From Ruegeria atlantica (GTDB lineage: Bacteria > Pseudomonadota > Alphaproteobacteria > Rhodobacterales > Rhodobacteraceae), in NCBI GenBank assembly GCA_013032095.1, contig WQBJ01000018.1, forward strand, positions 23,426-87,425: DNA of 64,000 nt, in the 5' to 3' direction. Below, one piece after another: positions 1 through 7,712 of the stretch. The translations under genes and the position numbers were made by a program. The stretch's first letter is position 1. Every line of letters begins with the position of its first letter. The notes under the pieces are model-generated. The model was not told the origin of the DNA and did not search any database. It saw only the letters and a program-made list of their open reading frames with translations.

Positions 1-2386
1 GGTGTTTCTGGCCGTAGATTTCCACCTCAAGCTCGGTGCCCGGGTTGGCAAGCTCGGCTTTGATCATGCCCAGCGCGATGGATTTGCCCACGCGATAGCC
101 CCAGGCGCCAGAGGTGGTTTCACCCACGATCTGATCGCCTTGCCAGATGCAGGACATGTATGGCGCGTCGCAATCGCCCGCATCCACGGTCAGCGTGACA
201 AAGGATTTCTTCACACCTTGCTGCTTTTCGTTCTGGATCGCGGCCTTGCCGGGGAAGTTCTGCGGTTTGTCCAACTTTACGAACCGTTCCAGCCCGCCTT
301 CCAGCAGCGAGTAGTCGGTGCTCAGATCACCCTTCCACGCACGGTAGCCTTTTTCGATGCGCAGAGAGTTCAGGGCGTACATCCCAAACGGTTTGGCCCC
401 GGCGTCGATGATCGCCTCATAGATCGCGGGCATGTCCTCGTTCAGCGCGTGGACCTCCCAGCCCAATTCACCGGCAAAGGAGACGCGGATCAGGAAGGCG
501 TCCTGGCCAGCCACCTTGGCATGCTGATGGGTTAGCCACCCAGAGGACAGGTCCGCATCGGACAAGCCAGACAGAAGCGTGCGCGAATTCGGTCCAGTGA
601 CAATCAGCGTGTCGCGGGTCGTGGTTACATCCTCGACCGAGACGCTGGCGGGCATGGCATTCATCAGAAGGTCACGATCATGCCATTGCGCCGTGGCGGC
701 GGTAATCAGAACGAACTCATCTTCACCCAAACGGATACAGGACATCTCGGTCAGGATACGGCCCCGGTCGTCGGCAATGTAGATCAGGTTGATCCGACCG
801 ACCTTTGGCAGACCACCGGATGCGAGACCGCGCAGCGCCTCAGCGGCGCCCTCTCCATTGACTTTGAAGCGCGAGAAGCCTGGCAAATCCAGCACTCCAC
901 AGTCGTCCCGCACGGCCTCGCATTCCTCTTTGATCCGCTGCTCCCATGGGCCCGAACGACCCCAAGTGTGGGTTGCGTCAAGCGATGTGTCATCGCCCGG
1001 CTTGGCGAACCAGTTGGCACGTTCCCAGCCGTTATAGACACCCATGACACCACCCAGTTCCTTCACCTTGGCGTGGTTCGGTGACAGTTTCTTGTCCCGC
1101 GCGGCAGGCCATTCGTGGTGGGGGAAGTGCATGGCGTATTCATTGCCATAGACTTCCATACCCTTCTGGTTGCAGTAATCCTGATCGGTGTAATCGGTGT
1201 AACGGCGCGGATCGACGGCCCACATATCCCATTCGGTGTGACCATCGACGATCCATTCGGCCAGCACCTTGCCTGCACCACCGCCCTGCGCGATGCCGAA
1301 GGTAAAGCTGTGCGCCTCAAACGCGTTTTTGACACCTGGCATCGGACCGATCAGCGGCAGACCATCCGGCGCATAGGGGATCGGGCCATTTATCACCCGA
1401 CCAACGCCCGAGGTTGCCATCAGCGGAACCCGCTCCATCGCGTCGGTGACGATGTCCTCGATGCGGTCCAGATCGTCGTTCCACAGTTGGAACGAGAAGT
1501 CTTCGGGCATCGGATCATCTTCGGTCATCCAGTGGCCCTTACAGTTGGGCTCGTACGGGCCGAGGTTGAAGCCGTTCTTCTCCTGCCGCAGGTAGTACGA
1601 GATATCCACGTCGCGCAACAGCGGCAGCTTGCCGCCATGCTCTTTCGACCAAGCCTCGATCTCAGGCACTTCGTCGGTCAGCAAGTATTGGTGGCTCATG
1701 ACCATGGCTGGCACAGTGCGGCCGCCATAAGGTTTGAACATTTCGCCGACGCGTTGCGCATAGTACCCGGCAGCGTTCACCACGTACTCACAGGCAATGT
1801 CGCCTTTTTCGGTGTGCACAGTCCATGTTCCGTCATCGTGCTGCGTCACGTCAGTGGCCGGGCAGAACCGGATGATCTTCTGACCCAGATCACGAGCGCC
1901 TTTGGCCAGAGCCTGTGTCAGCTGCGCCGGGTCAATGTCGCCATCGGTCGGGTCGTAGAGAACACCTTCAAGATCGTGGGTCTCGAGGAACGGATAGTGC
2001 TCTTTCGCCTGCTCCGGGGTCCACATCTCCATCGGGATGCCCTGATAGAGGCCCATGGACATCGCGTGCTCGAATTCCTGCATCCGCTCTTTGCTGTGCG
2101 CCAGACGAATCGAACCCGAGACGTGATAGTTCATCGGGTAGTCGACCTCTTCGGCCAGCCGCGAATACAGCTCGGTCGAATAGCGCTGCATGTTCATGAT
2201 TGCCCACGAATTCGAAAAGGTCGGCACGTTGCCCGCCGCATGCCATGTCGACCCGGCGGTCAGTTCGTTCTTTTCCAGCAGAACGCAGTCGGTCCAGCCT
2301 TTCTTGGCCAGATGGTAGAGCGAGGAGGTCCCCACCACACCGCCACCGATGATAACCACTCGGGCTTTTGTCGGAAAATCACTCAT
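1..2386 (-). CDS. Dimethylglycine/sarcosine dehydrogenase-like flavoprotein with GcvT domain (3' end outside window)
   Basis: Starts at 2386 and reads off the left edge after 795 codons, so only a short C-terminal piece is missing. The N-terminal DAO-type FAD domain shows a GGGxxG dinucleotide motif at residues 14-19. A TWHAAG motif follows, with His49; in dimethylglycine and sarcosine dehydrogenases this histidine carries covalent FAD. A GcvT-type folate-binding aminomethyltransferase domain fills roughly residues 430-795. The family oxidatively demethylates dimethylglycine or sarcosine and passes the one-carbon unit to tetrahydrofolate or releases it as formaldehyde. It lies 15 bases after the GFA gene, as the last visible gene of a four-gene operon. 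Which methylglycine is the substrate cannot be told from sequence alone. Confidence 0.9.
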   Translation of the reverse strand, partial: MSDFPTKARVVIIGGGVVGTSSLYHLAKKGWTDCVLLEKNELTAGSTWHAAGNVPTFSNSWAIMNMQRYSTELYSRLAEEVDYPMNYHVSGSIRLAHSKERMQEFEHAMSMGLYQGIPMEMWTPEQAKEHYPFLETHDLEGVLYDPTDGDIDPAQLTQALAKGARDLGQKIIRFCPATDVTQHDDGTWTVHTEKGDIACEYVVNAAGYYAQRVGEMFKPYGGRTVPAMVMSHQYLLTDEVPEIEAWSKEHGGKLPLLRDVDISYYLRQEKNGFNLGPYEPNCKGHWMTEDDPMPEDFSFQLWNDDLDRIEDIVTDAMERVPLMATSGVGRVINGPIPYAPDGLPLIGPMPGVKNAFEAHSFTFGIAQGGGAGKVLAEWIVDGHTEWDMWAVDPRRYTDYTDQDYCNQKGMEVYGNEYAMHFPHHEWPAARDKKLSPNHAKVKELGGVMGVYNGWERANWFAKPGDDTSLDATHTWGRSGPWEQRIKEECEAVRDDCGVLDLPGFSRFKVNGEGAAEALRGLASGGLPKVGRINLIYIADDRGRILTEMSCIRLGEDEFVLITAATAQWHDRDLLMNAMPASVSVEDVTTTRDTLIVTGPNSRTLLSGLSDADLSSGWLTHQHAKVAGQDAFLIRVSFAGELGWEVHALNEDMPAIYEAIIDAGAKPFGMYALNSLRIEKGYRAWKGDLSTDYSLLEGGLERFVKLDKPQNFPGKAAIQNEKQQGVKKSFVTLTVDAGDCDAPYMSCIWQGDQIVGETTSGAWGYRVGKSIALGMIKAELANPGTELEVEIYGQKH

Positions 2387-2401
2387 GTTGTTTGATCCCT
2401 A

Positions 2402-2782
2402 TTACTGTGCCTCTTGAGGCAGATCGTCTGTGATGTCGTAGTAATCGCCCTTGTCGGCCACAAAGATGTGCCGGGCGAGGTGCAGTCCTGTGGGTTCGCT
2501 GAGCGCCCCCATGGAAATCGAAATCGTGTCCTCGTCATTGTGTTGCCAGAACAGAAACGAGCCGCAGGCGCTGCAAAATCCGCGCCGCGCGATGTCCGAG
2601 GCCCGAAACCAGCGCAACGGATCGCTGGCAGAGAAACTCAGGTTGTCCTGATGGGTCGAGGTTGAGGCCCAGACATGGCCCGACTGCTTGCGGCACTGGC
2701 CGCAATGACAAGCCGAGGGCGGCGACAGTTCTCCGTCAATGGTGAACGCAACCGCGCCGCACAGGCAGGAACCAGTATGCAT
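2402..2782 (-). CDS. GFA-family (glutathione-dependent formaldehyde-activating-like) zinc protein
   Basis: This 126-residue protein has the full cysteine pattern of the GFA/CENP-V fold: CLCG near residue 7, CHCGQC near residue 26 and CSACG near residue 71, which bind zinc. The start at 2782 is preferred over the upstream ATG at 2833 because AAGGGGG sits just ahead of it and it lies only a few bases past the lysE stop. The family was named for a reported glutathione-formaldehyde adduct-forming enzyme, but that activity is disputed for most members. Placement directly before a demethylase that can generate formaldehyde makes a one-carbon detoxification role attractive. That role is inference. 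Confidence 0.85.
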   Translation of the reverse strand: MHTGSCLCGAVAFTIDGELSPPSACHCGQCRKQSGHVWASTSTHQDNLSFSASDPLRWFRASDIARRGFCSACGSFLFWQHNDEDTISISMGALSEPTGLHLARHIFVADKGDYYDITDDLPQEAQ

Positions 2783-2786
2783 GTGA

Positions 2787-3410
2787 TTACCCCCTTGCTG
2801 CGGGCGTGGAGCTGGCCCCCAGCAACACGCCATAGATGATGAAACAGGTCGCCATCACGCGGCGAACCCACATGTTGAACACCGCCCCCAAAGCCGCCTT
2901 ACCCATCAGTGCACCCAACAGGGTGAACCCGGTGTAGCTGAGCGTGGTGATGACCAGCGCGGTAGGCATGATCACCCCCATCTGCTGCCAGACCGGCACG
3001 TCGGGCTGCACGAATTGCGAAAAGGCCGCGAGGTATCCGGCGACGCTTTTGGGATTGATCGTCGCCACCGCCAGCGCATGCAGGTAAACATGCCGCGCAG
3101 GGCGTTCAGAGGCGGGCGCAGGTTTAGTCGCGTTTATCCAACCGCGGATACCGACCCAGATCAGGAACCCTGCGCCGATCAGCTTGGCAATGAAAAACCC
3201 GGTCGGGGATGCGGCAATCAGGGCAGTGATGCCCAGTGCCGACAGGATCAGAAACGCGCTCGCCTGTGTCAGGATCGCCAACACCCCTAGCATCGCCTTG
3301 GGAAACGGCAGGCTCATTCCGTTCGAGATACAATTGACCGCATTCGGGCCCGGGGTGGTTACAAACACCACCCAGAACAACGCGAATATGGTCCAGGCCT
3401 CAAAGCTCAT
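2787..3410 (-). CDS. LysE/RhtB-family amino-acid exporter
   Basis: A 207-residue, strongly hydrophobic inner-membrane protein with about six predicted membrane segments. It has the family's TPGPN motif at about residues 19-23, and its length fits LysE/RhtB exporters of amino acids or their derivatives. Its ATG shares one base with the stop of the upstream XRE-cupin regulator (TGATG), so the two are translationally coupled. It is followed at once by the GFA gene and the dehydrogenase. In this setting it may export excess glycine or a methylated amine. No substrate can be assigned from sequence. Confidence 0.88.
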   Translation of the reverse strand: MSFEAWTIFALFWVVFVTTPGPNAVNCISNGMSLPFPKAMLGVLAILTQASAFLILSALGITALIAASPTGFFIAKLIGAGFLIWVGIRGWINATKPAPASERPARHVYLHALAVATINPKSVAGYLAAFSQFVQPDVPVWQQMGVIMPTALVITTLSYTGFTLLGALMGKAALGAVFNMWVRRVMATCFIIYGVLLGASSTPAARG

Positions 3411-3979
3411 CAGTACACCGGTGGGGCGATAACCCAGATGGCCACGGCGGGCTCATCATAAGGGTTGGTCCATTGATAGGGTTCGTGCTTGATACGAAAA
3501 CTGTCACCCGGCCCGACGGTGAACTGGCGCGGCCCGATGGTCAGATCCAACCGGCCCGAGATCATGTAGCCGACTTCCTGCGTTGGTCGGTTAGCCGGCT
3601 TCTGCATTTTTGAATGCGGCTCGAAGGTGGAGTGCACCATCTCAAAATCATCGGTCAAGTCAGGCGAGAGCAATTCTTCGATCAGGCCCTCTTCACCCGA
3701 ACCCATCGGTCGACGCGTTCCAGCACGCACGACATAGCCCTGCTCCTCTACCGGAACCGAGGAATGCGCAAACAGCATCGACATCGGCACGCCCAGGCAT
3801 TCGGCGATCTGACGAAGGTCCGAGATCGACGGGTCAGACAGGTCACGTTCTACCTGACTGAACCATCCGACCGATCGGTTCAGCCGAGTCGCGATCTCGG
3901 TCAGTGTCAGCCCACGCGCCTTGCGAAGAGCGCGGATATCCGCACCGAGTGTCGCGCTGTGGGGGGCTTGAGTGTTCAC
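3410..3979 (-). CDS. XRE-family transcriptional regulator with C-terminal cupin domain
   Basis: A 189-residue regulator: an XRE helix-turn-helix spans about residues 11-65 and a small cupin sensor domain about 115-185. The GTG at 3979 is chosen because GGAG lies six bases upstream and the protein then begins right before the HTH. An in-frame ATG at 4048 would add a 23-residue tail with no recognisable domain. Such regulators commonly control neighbouring amine or amino-acid catabolic genes. It is first in an operon with lysE, GFA and the dehydrogenase. Three TTCACGA half-sites lie at its own start and just upstream, suggesting autoregulation. Confidence 0.85.
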   Translation of the reverse strand: MNTQAPHSATLGADIRALRKARGLTLTEIATRLNRSVGWFSQVERDLSDPSISDLRQIAECLGVPMSMLFAHSSVPVEEQGYVVRAGTRRPMGSGEEGLIEELLSPDLTDDFEMVHSTFEPHSKMQKPANRPTQEVGYMISGRLDLTIGPRQFTVGPGDSFRIKHEPYQWTNPYDEPAVAIWVIAPPVY

Positions 3980-4041
3980 GAGTCGCTCCGAATCTAATGA
4001 AATTTTCCTCTCCTTTTTCACGATGACGCAGATTCGTGAAA
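3975..4041. promoter_or_regulatory. Candidate operator: three TTCACGA half-sites upstream of the XRE-cupin gene
   Basis: TTTCACGA at 4016-4023 faces its reverse complement TCGTGAAA at 4034-4041, giving an inverted repeat with a ten-base spacer. A further TTCACGA at 3975-3981 overlaps the proposed GTG start. The arrangement fits an autoregulatory operator for the adjacent XRE-cupin protein. The repeats are seen directly; binding is inferred. Confidence 0.5.
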
Positions 4042-4095
4042 TTTCCAAGCATTATTTCATTTGTAACGGAGCGCCTCTCAGATTAGGAATGAGGT

Positions 4096-4350
4096 ATGTG
4101 GATTGCGGTACTGTATCTTTGGACCATCAACGCCCTGACTTTACTTGCTTTTGGCTGGGATAAGTTGCGCGCACGGCGTGGGAAGAGGCGTTTTCCGGAA
4201 CAAAAATTACTTTGGCTGGCCGTGCTTGGGCGTTGGATTTTCCGGCACAAGACACGCAAGCGTCGGTTTTCCGTTTGGCTGTTCGGTATATTCGGGGCTC
4301 AGGCATGCGTGATTTACATGATAGTGGGTGAACCCTTTTCGACCCTATAA
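4096..4350 (+). CDS. DUF1294-family small membrane protein, internally shortened
   Basis: An 84-residue protein with hydrophobic segments near both ends and the DUF1294 signature: WDK at about residues 21-23, an ARRGKRRFPEQKLL-type stretch, then FRHKTRK near residue 53. The function of the family is unknown. In typical members a glycine-rich segment of about eight residues (LGGxxGA...) separates the LLxLAxLG part from HKTRK; here LG is followed almost directly by RWIFRHK, so that loop is missing. AGGAATGAGG precedes the ATG. Transcribed divergently from the XRE-cupin operon. Confidence 0.75.
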   Translation: MWIAVLYLWTINALTLLAFGWDKLRARRGKRRFPEQKLLWLAVLGRWIFRHKTRKRRFSVWLFGIFGAQACVIYMIVGEPFSTL

Positions 4351-4466
4351 TGACCCCATTTTATTCATCCGAAACAATACACTAACCAACTCGCTTTCCG
4401 TCTGATACAATCGCGCGATCTCTGAACTCAGGGATTTCTTTTAGATATGCAAAAGGTTGGACAAAA

Positions 4467-4856
4467 ATGGAAAATGGGATCGGTTTCTTCGACATAGTCT
4501 GGTCAATCTTCTGGCTGTTCCTAATGGTCGCCTGGTTTTGGGTGATGATTTCTGTTGTCGCTGATGTCTTCCGGTCAAAGGACCTGAGCGGCGGCGGCAA
4601 AGCGCTGTGGATCGCTTTTGTGATCTTGATCCCGTGGCTCGGCGTGCTGTGCTATCTCATCATTCGCGGGGACAAAATGCACCAGCACAGCGTCGAGACC
4701 ATGAACCAGATTGAAGAGGCTCAGAAGGATTATATCCGATCGGTCGCGAGTGTGTCAGCCGCTGATGAACTTGAACGGCTAGCGGCACTTAAGGATAAAG
4801 GGCACCTGACGGATGAGGAATTTGCCGCTCAGAAAGCCAAAGTGCTCGGGGCCTGA
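4467..4856 (+). CDS. PLDc_N/SHOCT domain small membrane protein
   Basis: A 129-residue protein with two membrane helices at about residues 11-33 and 46-66 in the arrangement of the phospholipase-D N-terminal (PLDc_N) module. A charged linker follows, then a C-terminal SHOCT motif (about residues 99-128, with LKDKGHLTDEEF). SHOCT segments are short oligomerisation-type helices found at the ends of many membrane proteins. No catalytic domain is present, so a structural or regulatory envelope role is the most that can be said. A strong terminator follows 27 bases after the stop. Confidence 0.8.
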   Translation: MENGIGFFDIVWSIFWLFLMVAWFWVMISVVADVFRSKDLSGGGKALWIAFVILIPWLGVLCYLIIRGDKMHQHSVETMNQIEEAQKDYIRSVASVSAADELERLAALKDKGHLTDEEFAAQKAKVLGA

Positions 4857-4877
4857 ATGGTTTCCGTATTGATTCCC

Positions 4878-4912
4878 AAAAAGTCAGCCGGGATACGTCC
4901 CGGCTGATTTCA
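4878..4912. terminator. Bidirectional terminator between the SHOCT gene and fRMsr
   Basis: A perfect ten-base-pair stem (4884-4893 with 4898-4907) closes a TACG loop, with an A-run on the left and Ts on the right. It lies between two convergent genes and can serve both. Confidence 0.8.
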
Positions 4913-5362
4913 TTTCGTGAAGACGTCAGCCAGAATTGCACCGATAGATGACGCGTCTTTGTCAGTGAAAGCATCCTGCTGATCGCTGTCTAAATCAAAC
5001 ACGGCGATCACTTCGCCCGACACATCCCGCACCGGCAGCACCAGCTCTGATCGCGTGGAAGACGCGCAGGCGATGTGACCGGGAAAGGCATCCACGTCCG
5101 GGACCAGTTGCACCTCTCCGGTGCGTGCCGCAGCTCCGCAGACGCCGCGATTGAAGGGGATAACCAGACAGCCGTGCCCACCCTGATAGGGGCCGATTTT
5201 CAAAACGCCCGGTTCTGTCACGCGGTAAAACCCCGTCCAGTCGAACCGATCGTCGGCATGATGCACCTCACAGGCGATGGTCGCCATTAAGGCAACCTGA
5301 TCGGTTTCACCTTCGGTCAGGGCTGCGATGGTTTTGGCGAGCGTATCGTAGTCAACTGTCAT
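4910..5362 (-). CDS. Free methionine-(R)-sulfoxide reductase (GAF-domain fRMsr)
   Basis: A 150-residue single GAF domain. The three cysteines of the fRMsr family are present at residues 65, 75 and 99. Their spacing (10 and 24) equals that of Cys84, Cys94 and Cys118 of the E. coli enzyme. The surrounding KIGPYQG, GVCG and FPGHIAC motifs also match. The enzyme reduces free methionine-R-sulfoxide in the cytosol with thioredoxin. It is downstream of the thiolase gene on the same strand, 54 bases away, and convergent with the SHOCT gene. Confidence 0.93.
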   Translation of the reverse strand: MTVDYDTLAKTIAALTEGETDQVALMATIACEVHHADDRFDWTGFYRVTEPGVLKIGPYQGGHGCLVIPFNRGVCGAAARTGEVQLVPDVDAFPGHIACASSTRSELVLPVRDVSGEVIAVFDLDSDQQDAFTDKDASSIGAILADVFTK

Positions 5363-5416
5363 GGTCGTGCACTTTGGTGGAGGTTGTCTCCGGAGTATTC
5401 AGAAAAAGGTGAAGCG

Positions 5417-6589
5417 TCAAACGCGTTCGATAGCGATAGCTGTTCCTTCTCCACCACCAATGCAGATGGCCGCAATGCCGCGTTTCAGGTTCCGCTTTTC
5501 AAGTGCGTTGAGCAACGTGACCATGATCCGCGCGCCCGAAGCGCCGATGGGGTGACCCAAGGCGCAAGCGCCGCCATTCACGTTCACCACATCGCGTGAC
5601 AATCCCATCTCATGCATGAAGGCCATGGGGACAACGGCGAAGGCCTCGTTTATCTCCCATAGGTCGACGTCATCTTTAGACCAGCCAATGTTGGAAAGCA
5701 GCTTTTGTGCCGCCGGAACCGGTGCCGTGGTAAACAGGCCCGGCGCTTGGGCATGGCTGGCATGTCCAACGATCCGGGCGCGCACGGTCAAGCCCTGCGC
5801 CTCGGCCGCCTCTTCGGACGCGAGAACCATTGCAGCGGCACCATCAGAGATGGACGAGGAATTGGCCGCCGTCACTGTACCATCCTTACGGAAGGCGGGT
5901 TTCAGCGTCGGGATTTTGTCCGGCCTCGCGGATTGTGGCTGTTCATCTTGGGCAAAGGTGACTTCACCCCTGCGGTTGCGGGTTATAACCGGCGTGATCT
6001 CACCCTCAAACGCGCCGCTTTCCTGCGCGGACAGGGCGTTGGATAGTGATTGAAGCGCGTATTCGTCCTGTGCCTCGCGCGTGAACTGAAAAGCTTCGGC
6101 GCAATCTTCGGCAAAGGTGCCCATCAAGCGGCCTTTGTCATAGGCGTCTTCCAGCCCATCAAGGAACATGTGATCGACCACCTGACCATGCCCGATCCGT
6201 GCGCCACCACGCATTTTGGGCAAAAGATACGGGGCATTGGTCATGCTCTCCATTCCACCCGCAATCATCGTGTCGGCATGGCCGAGGGCGATCTGGTCGA
6301 AAGCCATCATCGCGGCCTTCATCCCCGATCCGCACATCTTGTTCAGCGTCGTCGCGGGCACCTCTTCACCCAACCCCGCCGCAAACCCGGCCTGCCGCGC
6401 CGGGGCTTGGCCCTGACCCGCCGGCAGGACGCAGCCCATCAGAACCTCATCTACGGTTTCTGCTCCCGCCCCCTGCAGCGCGGCGCGAATGGCCGACCCA
6501 CCCAGTTCGGTTGCGGCAATGCCGTCGAACATACCCTGAAATCCCCCCATGGGCGTCCGGGCCGCCCCCGCGATTACAACCTGTTTCAT
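5417..6589 (-). CDS. Thiolase (acetyl-CoA C-acyltransferase)
   Basis: A 390-residue thiolase. The acyl-accepting Cys86 lies in NKMCGSG, His346 in GHPIGASG, and the second catalytic Cys376 in CIGGGEG near the C-terminus. Length and motifs fit the degradative/biosynthetic acetyl-CoA acetyltransferase group (AtoB/PhaA-like), which condenses or cleaves acetoacetyl-CoA and related 3-ketoacyl-CoAs. AGGAG stands eight bases before the ATG. No phaB or fatty-acid oxidation partner adjoins it, so its pathway is not fixed by context. Confidence 0.93.
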   Translation of the reverse strand: MKQVVIAGAARTPMGGFQGMFDGIAATELGGSAIRAALQGAGAETVDEVLMGCVLPAGQGQAPARQAGFAAGLGEEVPATTLNKMCGSGMKAAMMAFDQIALGHADTMIAGGMESMTNAPYLLPKMRGGARIGHGQVVDHMFLDGLEDAYDKGRLMGTFAEDCAEAFQFTREAQDEYALQSLSNALSAQESGAFEGEITPVITRNRRGEVTFAQDEQPQSARPDKIPTLKPAFRKDGTVTAANSSSISDGAAAMVLASEEAAEAQGLTVRARIVGHASHAQAPGLFTTAPVPAAQKLLSNIGWSKDDVDLWEINEAFAVVPMAFMHEMGLSRDVVNVNGGACALGHPIGASGARIMVTLLNALEKRNLKRGIAAICIGGGEGTAIAIERV

Positions 6590-6690
6590 CGCGATACTCC
6601 TCCTCTTTTCCTTTCGATGGATACCGAATGGTAAGAATTGCCGTCTAGCGTATTTCTACCAGTGAATTTCAGATTAAAGGACCGTCGCGC

Positions 6691-7029
6691 ATGGCCCTGA
6701 CCAGCATTACGACCGACGCAACCCAGATCATCAAGGTACATTCCGACCGAATTGATGCCGCCATGGCCATTCAATTCAAGGAAGACATGCGCAGCGAAGC
6801 CGAAGGCGGCACTGCGCGGGTGGTGCTGGACTTGACCAGCGTAGAATTCATCGACTCGAGCGGGCTGGGCGCCATCGTCGCCTCGATGAAGCAGCTTGGC
6901 AACGACCGCAGGCTGGATTTGGCCGGTTTGCATCCTTTTGTCGAAAAGGTGTTCCGTCTGACCCGTATGGACACGGTGTTCAAACTGTATCCGACTCTGG
7001 ATGATGCCCTCGCGGCAACTGCAGATTGA
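6691..7029 (+). CDS. STAS-domain anti-sigma-factor antagonist
   Basis: A 112-residue single STAS domain of the SpoIIAA/RsbV type. The DSSGLG motif begins at Asp55; by analogy with SpoIIAA, Ser56 would be the residue phosphorylated by the partner kinase. The HATPase gene starts 32 bases downstream, the standard antagonist/anti-sigma-kinase pairing of partner-switching systems. Neither a PP2C phosphatase nor a sigma factor gene is nearby, so the controlled target is unknown. An AAAGGA Shine-Dalgarno precedes the ATG. Confidence 0.9.
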   Translation: MALTSITTDATQIIKVHSDRIDAAMAIQFKEDMRSEAEGGTARVVLDLTSVEFIDSSGLGAIVASMKQLGNDRRLDLAGLHPFVEKVFRLTRMDTVFKLYPTLDDALAATAD

Positions 7030-7061
7030 CCTTTCTGATCATCTGAATAGGCGCAACGCCC

Positions 7062-7523
7062 ATGAATAATGGCAAGTGTTTGGATCTGAGCTTCGCAGCT
7101 ACCGAGTCAGAAGCCAGTTCTGGGATTGCGCAACTTAGCCTGGGGCTGGCAGAGCAAGGGCTTCCGGCACACAAGGCAGCGGATGTTAAAATCGCGCTGG
7201 CCGAGGCGATTAACAACGTCGTTGAACACGCCTATGCCGATTTCACGTCAGCCCAAGTTCAGGTGCGGTGCCGCCTGCATAACAACTGGCTTGAGATACT
7301 GATTTCAGACACGGGCAACCCGCTGCCCGGATTTCGTGTGCCAGATGGTATTCCGGCAGCGCTGGGATCGACCCGTGATGAGTTACCCGAAGGAGGATTT
7401 GGCTGGTTTCTCATCCATGAATTGACCAGCGACATCCACTATGAGCGCGAAAACGGATGCAACAGGCTGTCGCTGCGCTTTGACTTCCCTGACCCGCCTG
7501 ACGGCAAGAAAACGTCACAATAA
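7062..7523 (+). CDS. RsbW/SpoIIAB-type serine kinase (anti-sigma factor, HATPase_c_2)
   Basis: A 153-residue GHKL ATPase. The N-box (ALAEAINNVVEHAY, about residues 46-59), the DTGNP G1 box near residue 88 and a GGFGWFLI G2 box near residue 118 are all recognisable. No histidine-phosphotransfer domain is attached. This is the architecture of anti-sigma kinases that phosphorylate an STAS partner and hold a sigma factor. It pairs with the STAS gene upstream. The output sigma factor is not in the window; some proteobacterial versions control other outputs instead. Confidence 0.9.
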   Translation: MNNGKCLDLSFAATESEASSGIAQLSLGLAEQGLPAHKAADVKIALAEAINNVVEHAYADFTSAQVQVRCRLHNNWLEILISDTGNPLPGFRVPDGIPAALGSTRDELPEGGFGWFLIHELTSDIHYERENGCNRLSLRFDFPDPPDGKKTSQ

Positions 7524-7712
7524 GGTCCAGATCGAACCATTGTCGCGCCGCAAATGAAGGGCAATGTGATTCCCGTAGCTCAGATAGCTTCCCTCGGCGC
7601 CGCATGTCACAGCCCCCACCCAGTGAACGGCGTCGAGGAACTTCCCATTGATTTGACTGGACAACACCGGGCCGCGCGATACCTTCGGCGCGTTCAAATG
7701 GGGAAAAACACC

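Noticed and set aside
1115..2395. Long plus-strand open frame (426 codons)
   Set aside because: It is the antisense shadow of the dehydrogenase, whose minus-strand frame carries clear FAD and GcvT motifs.
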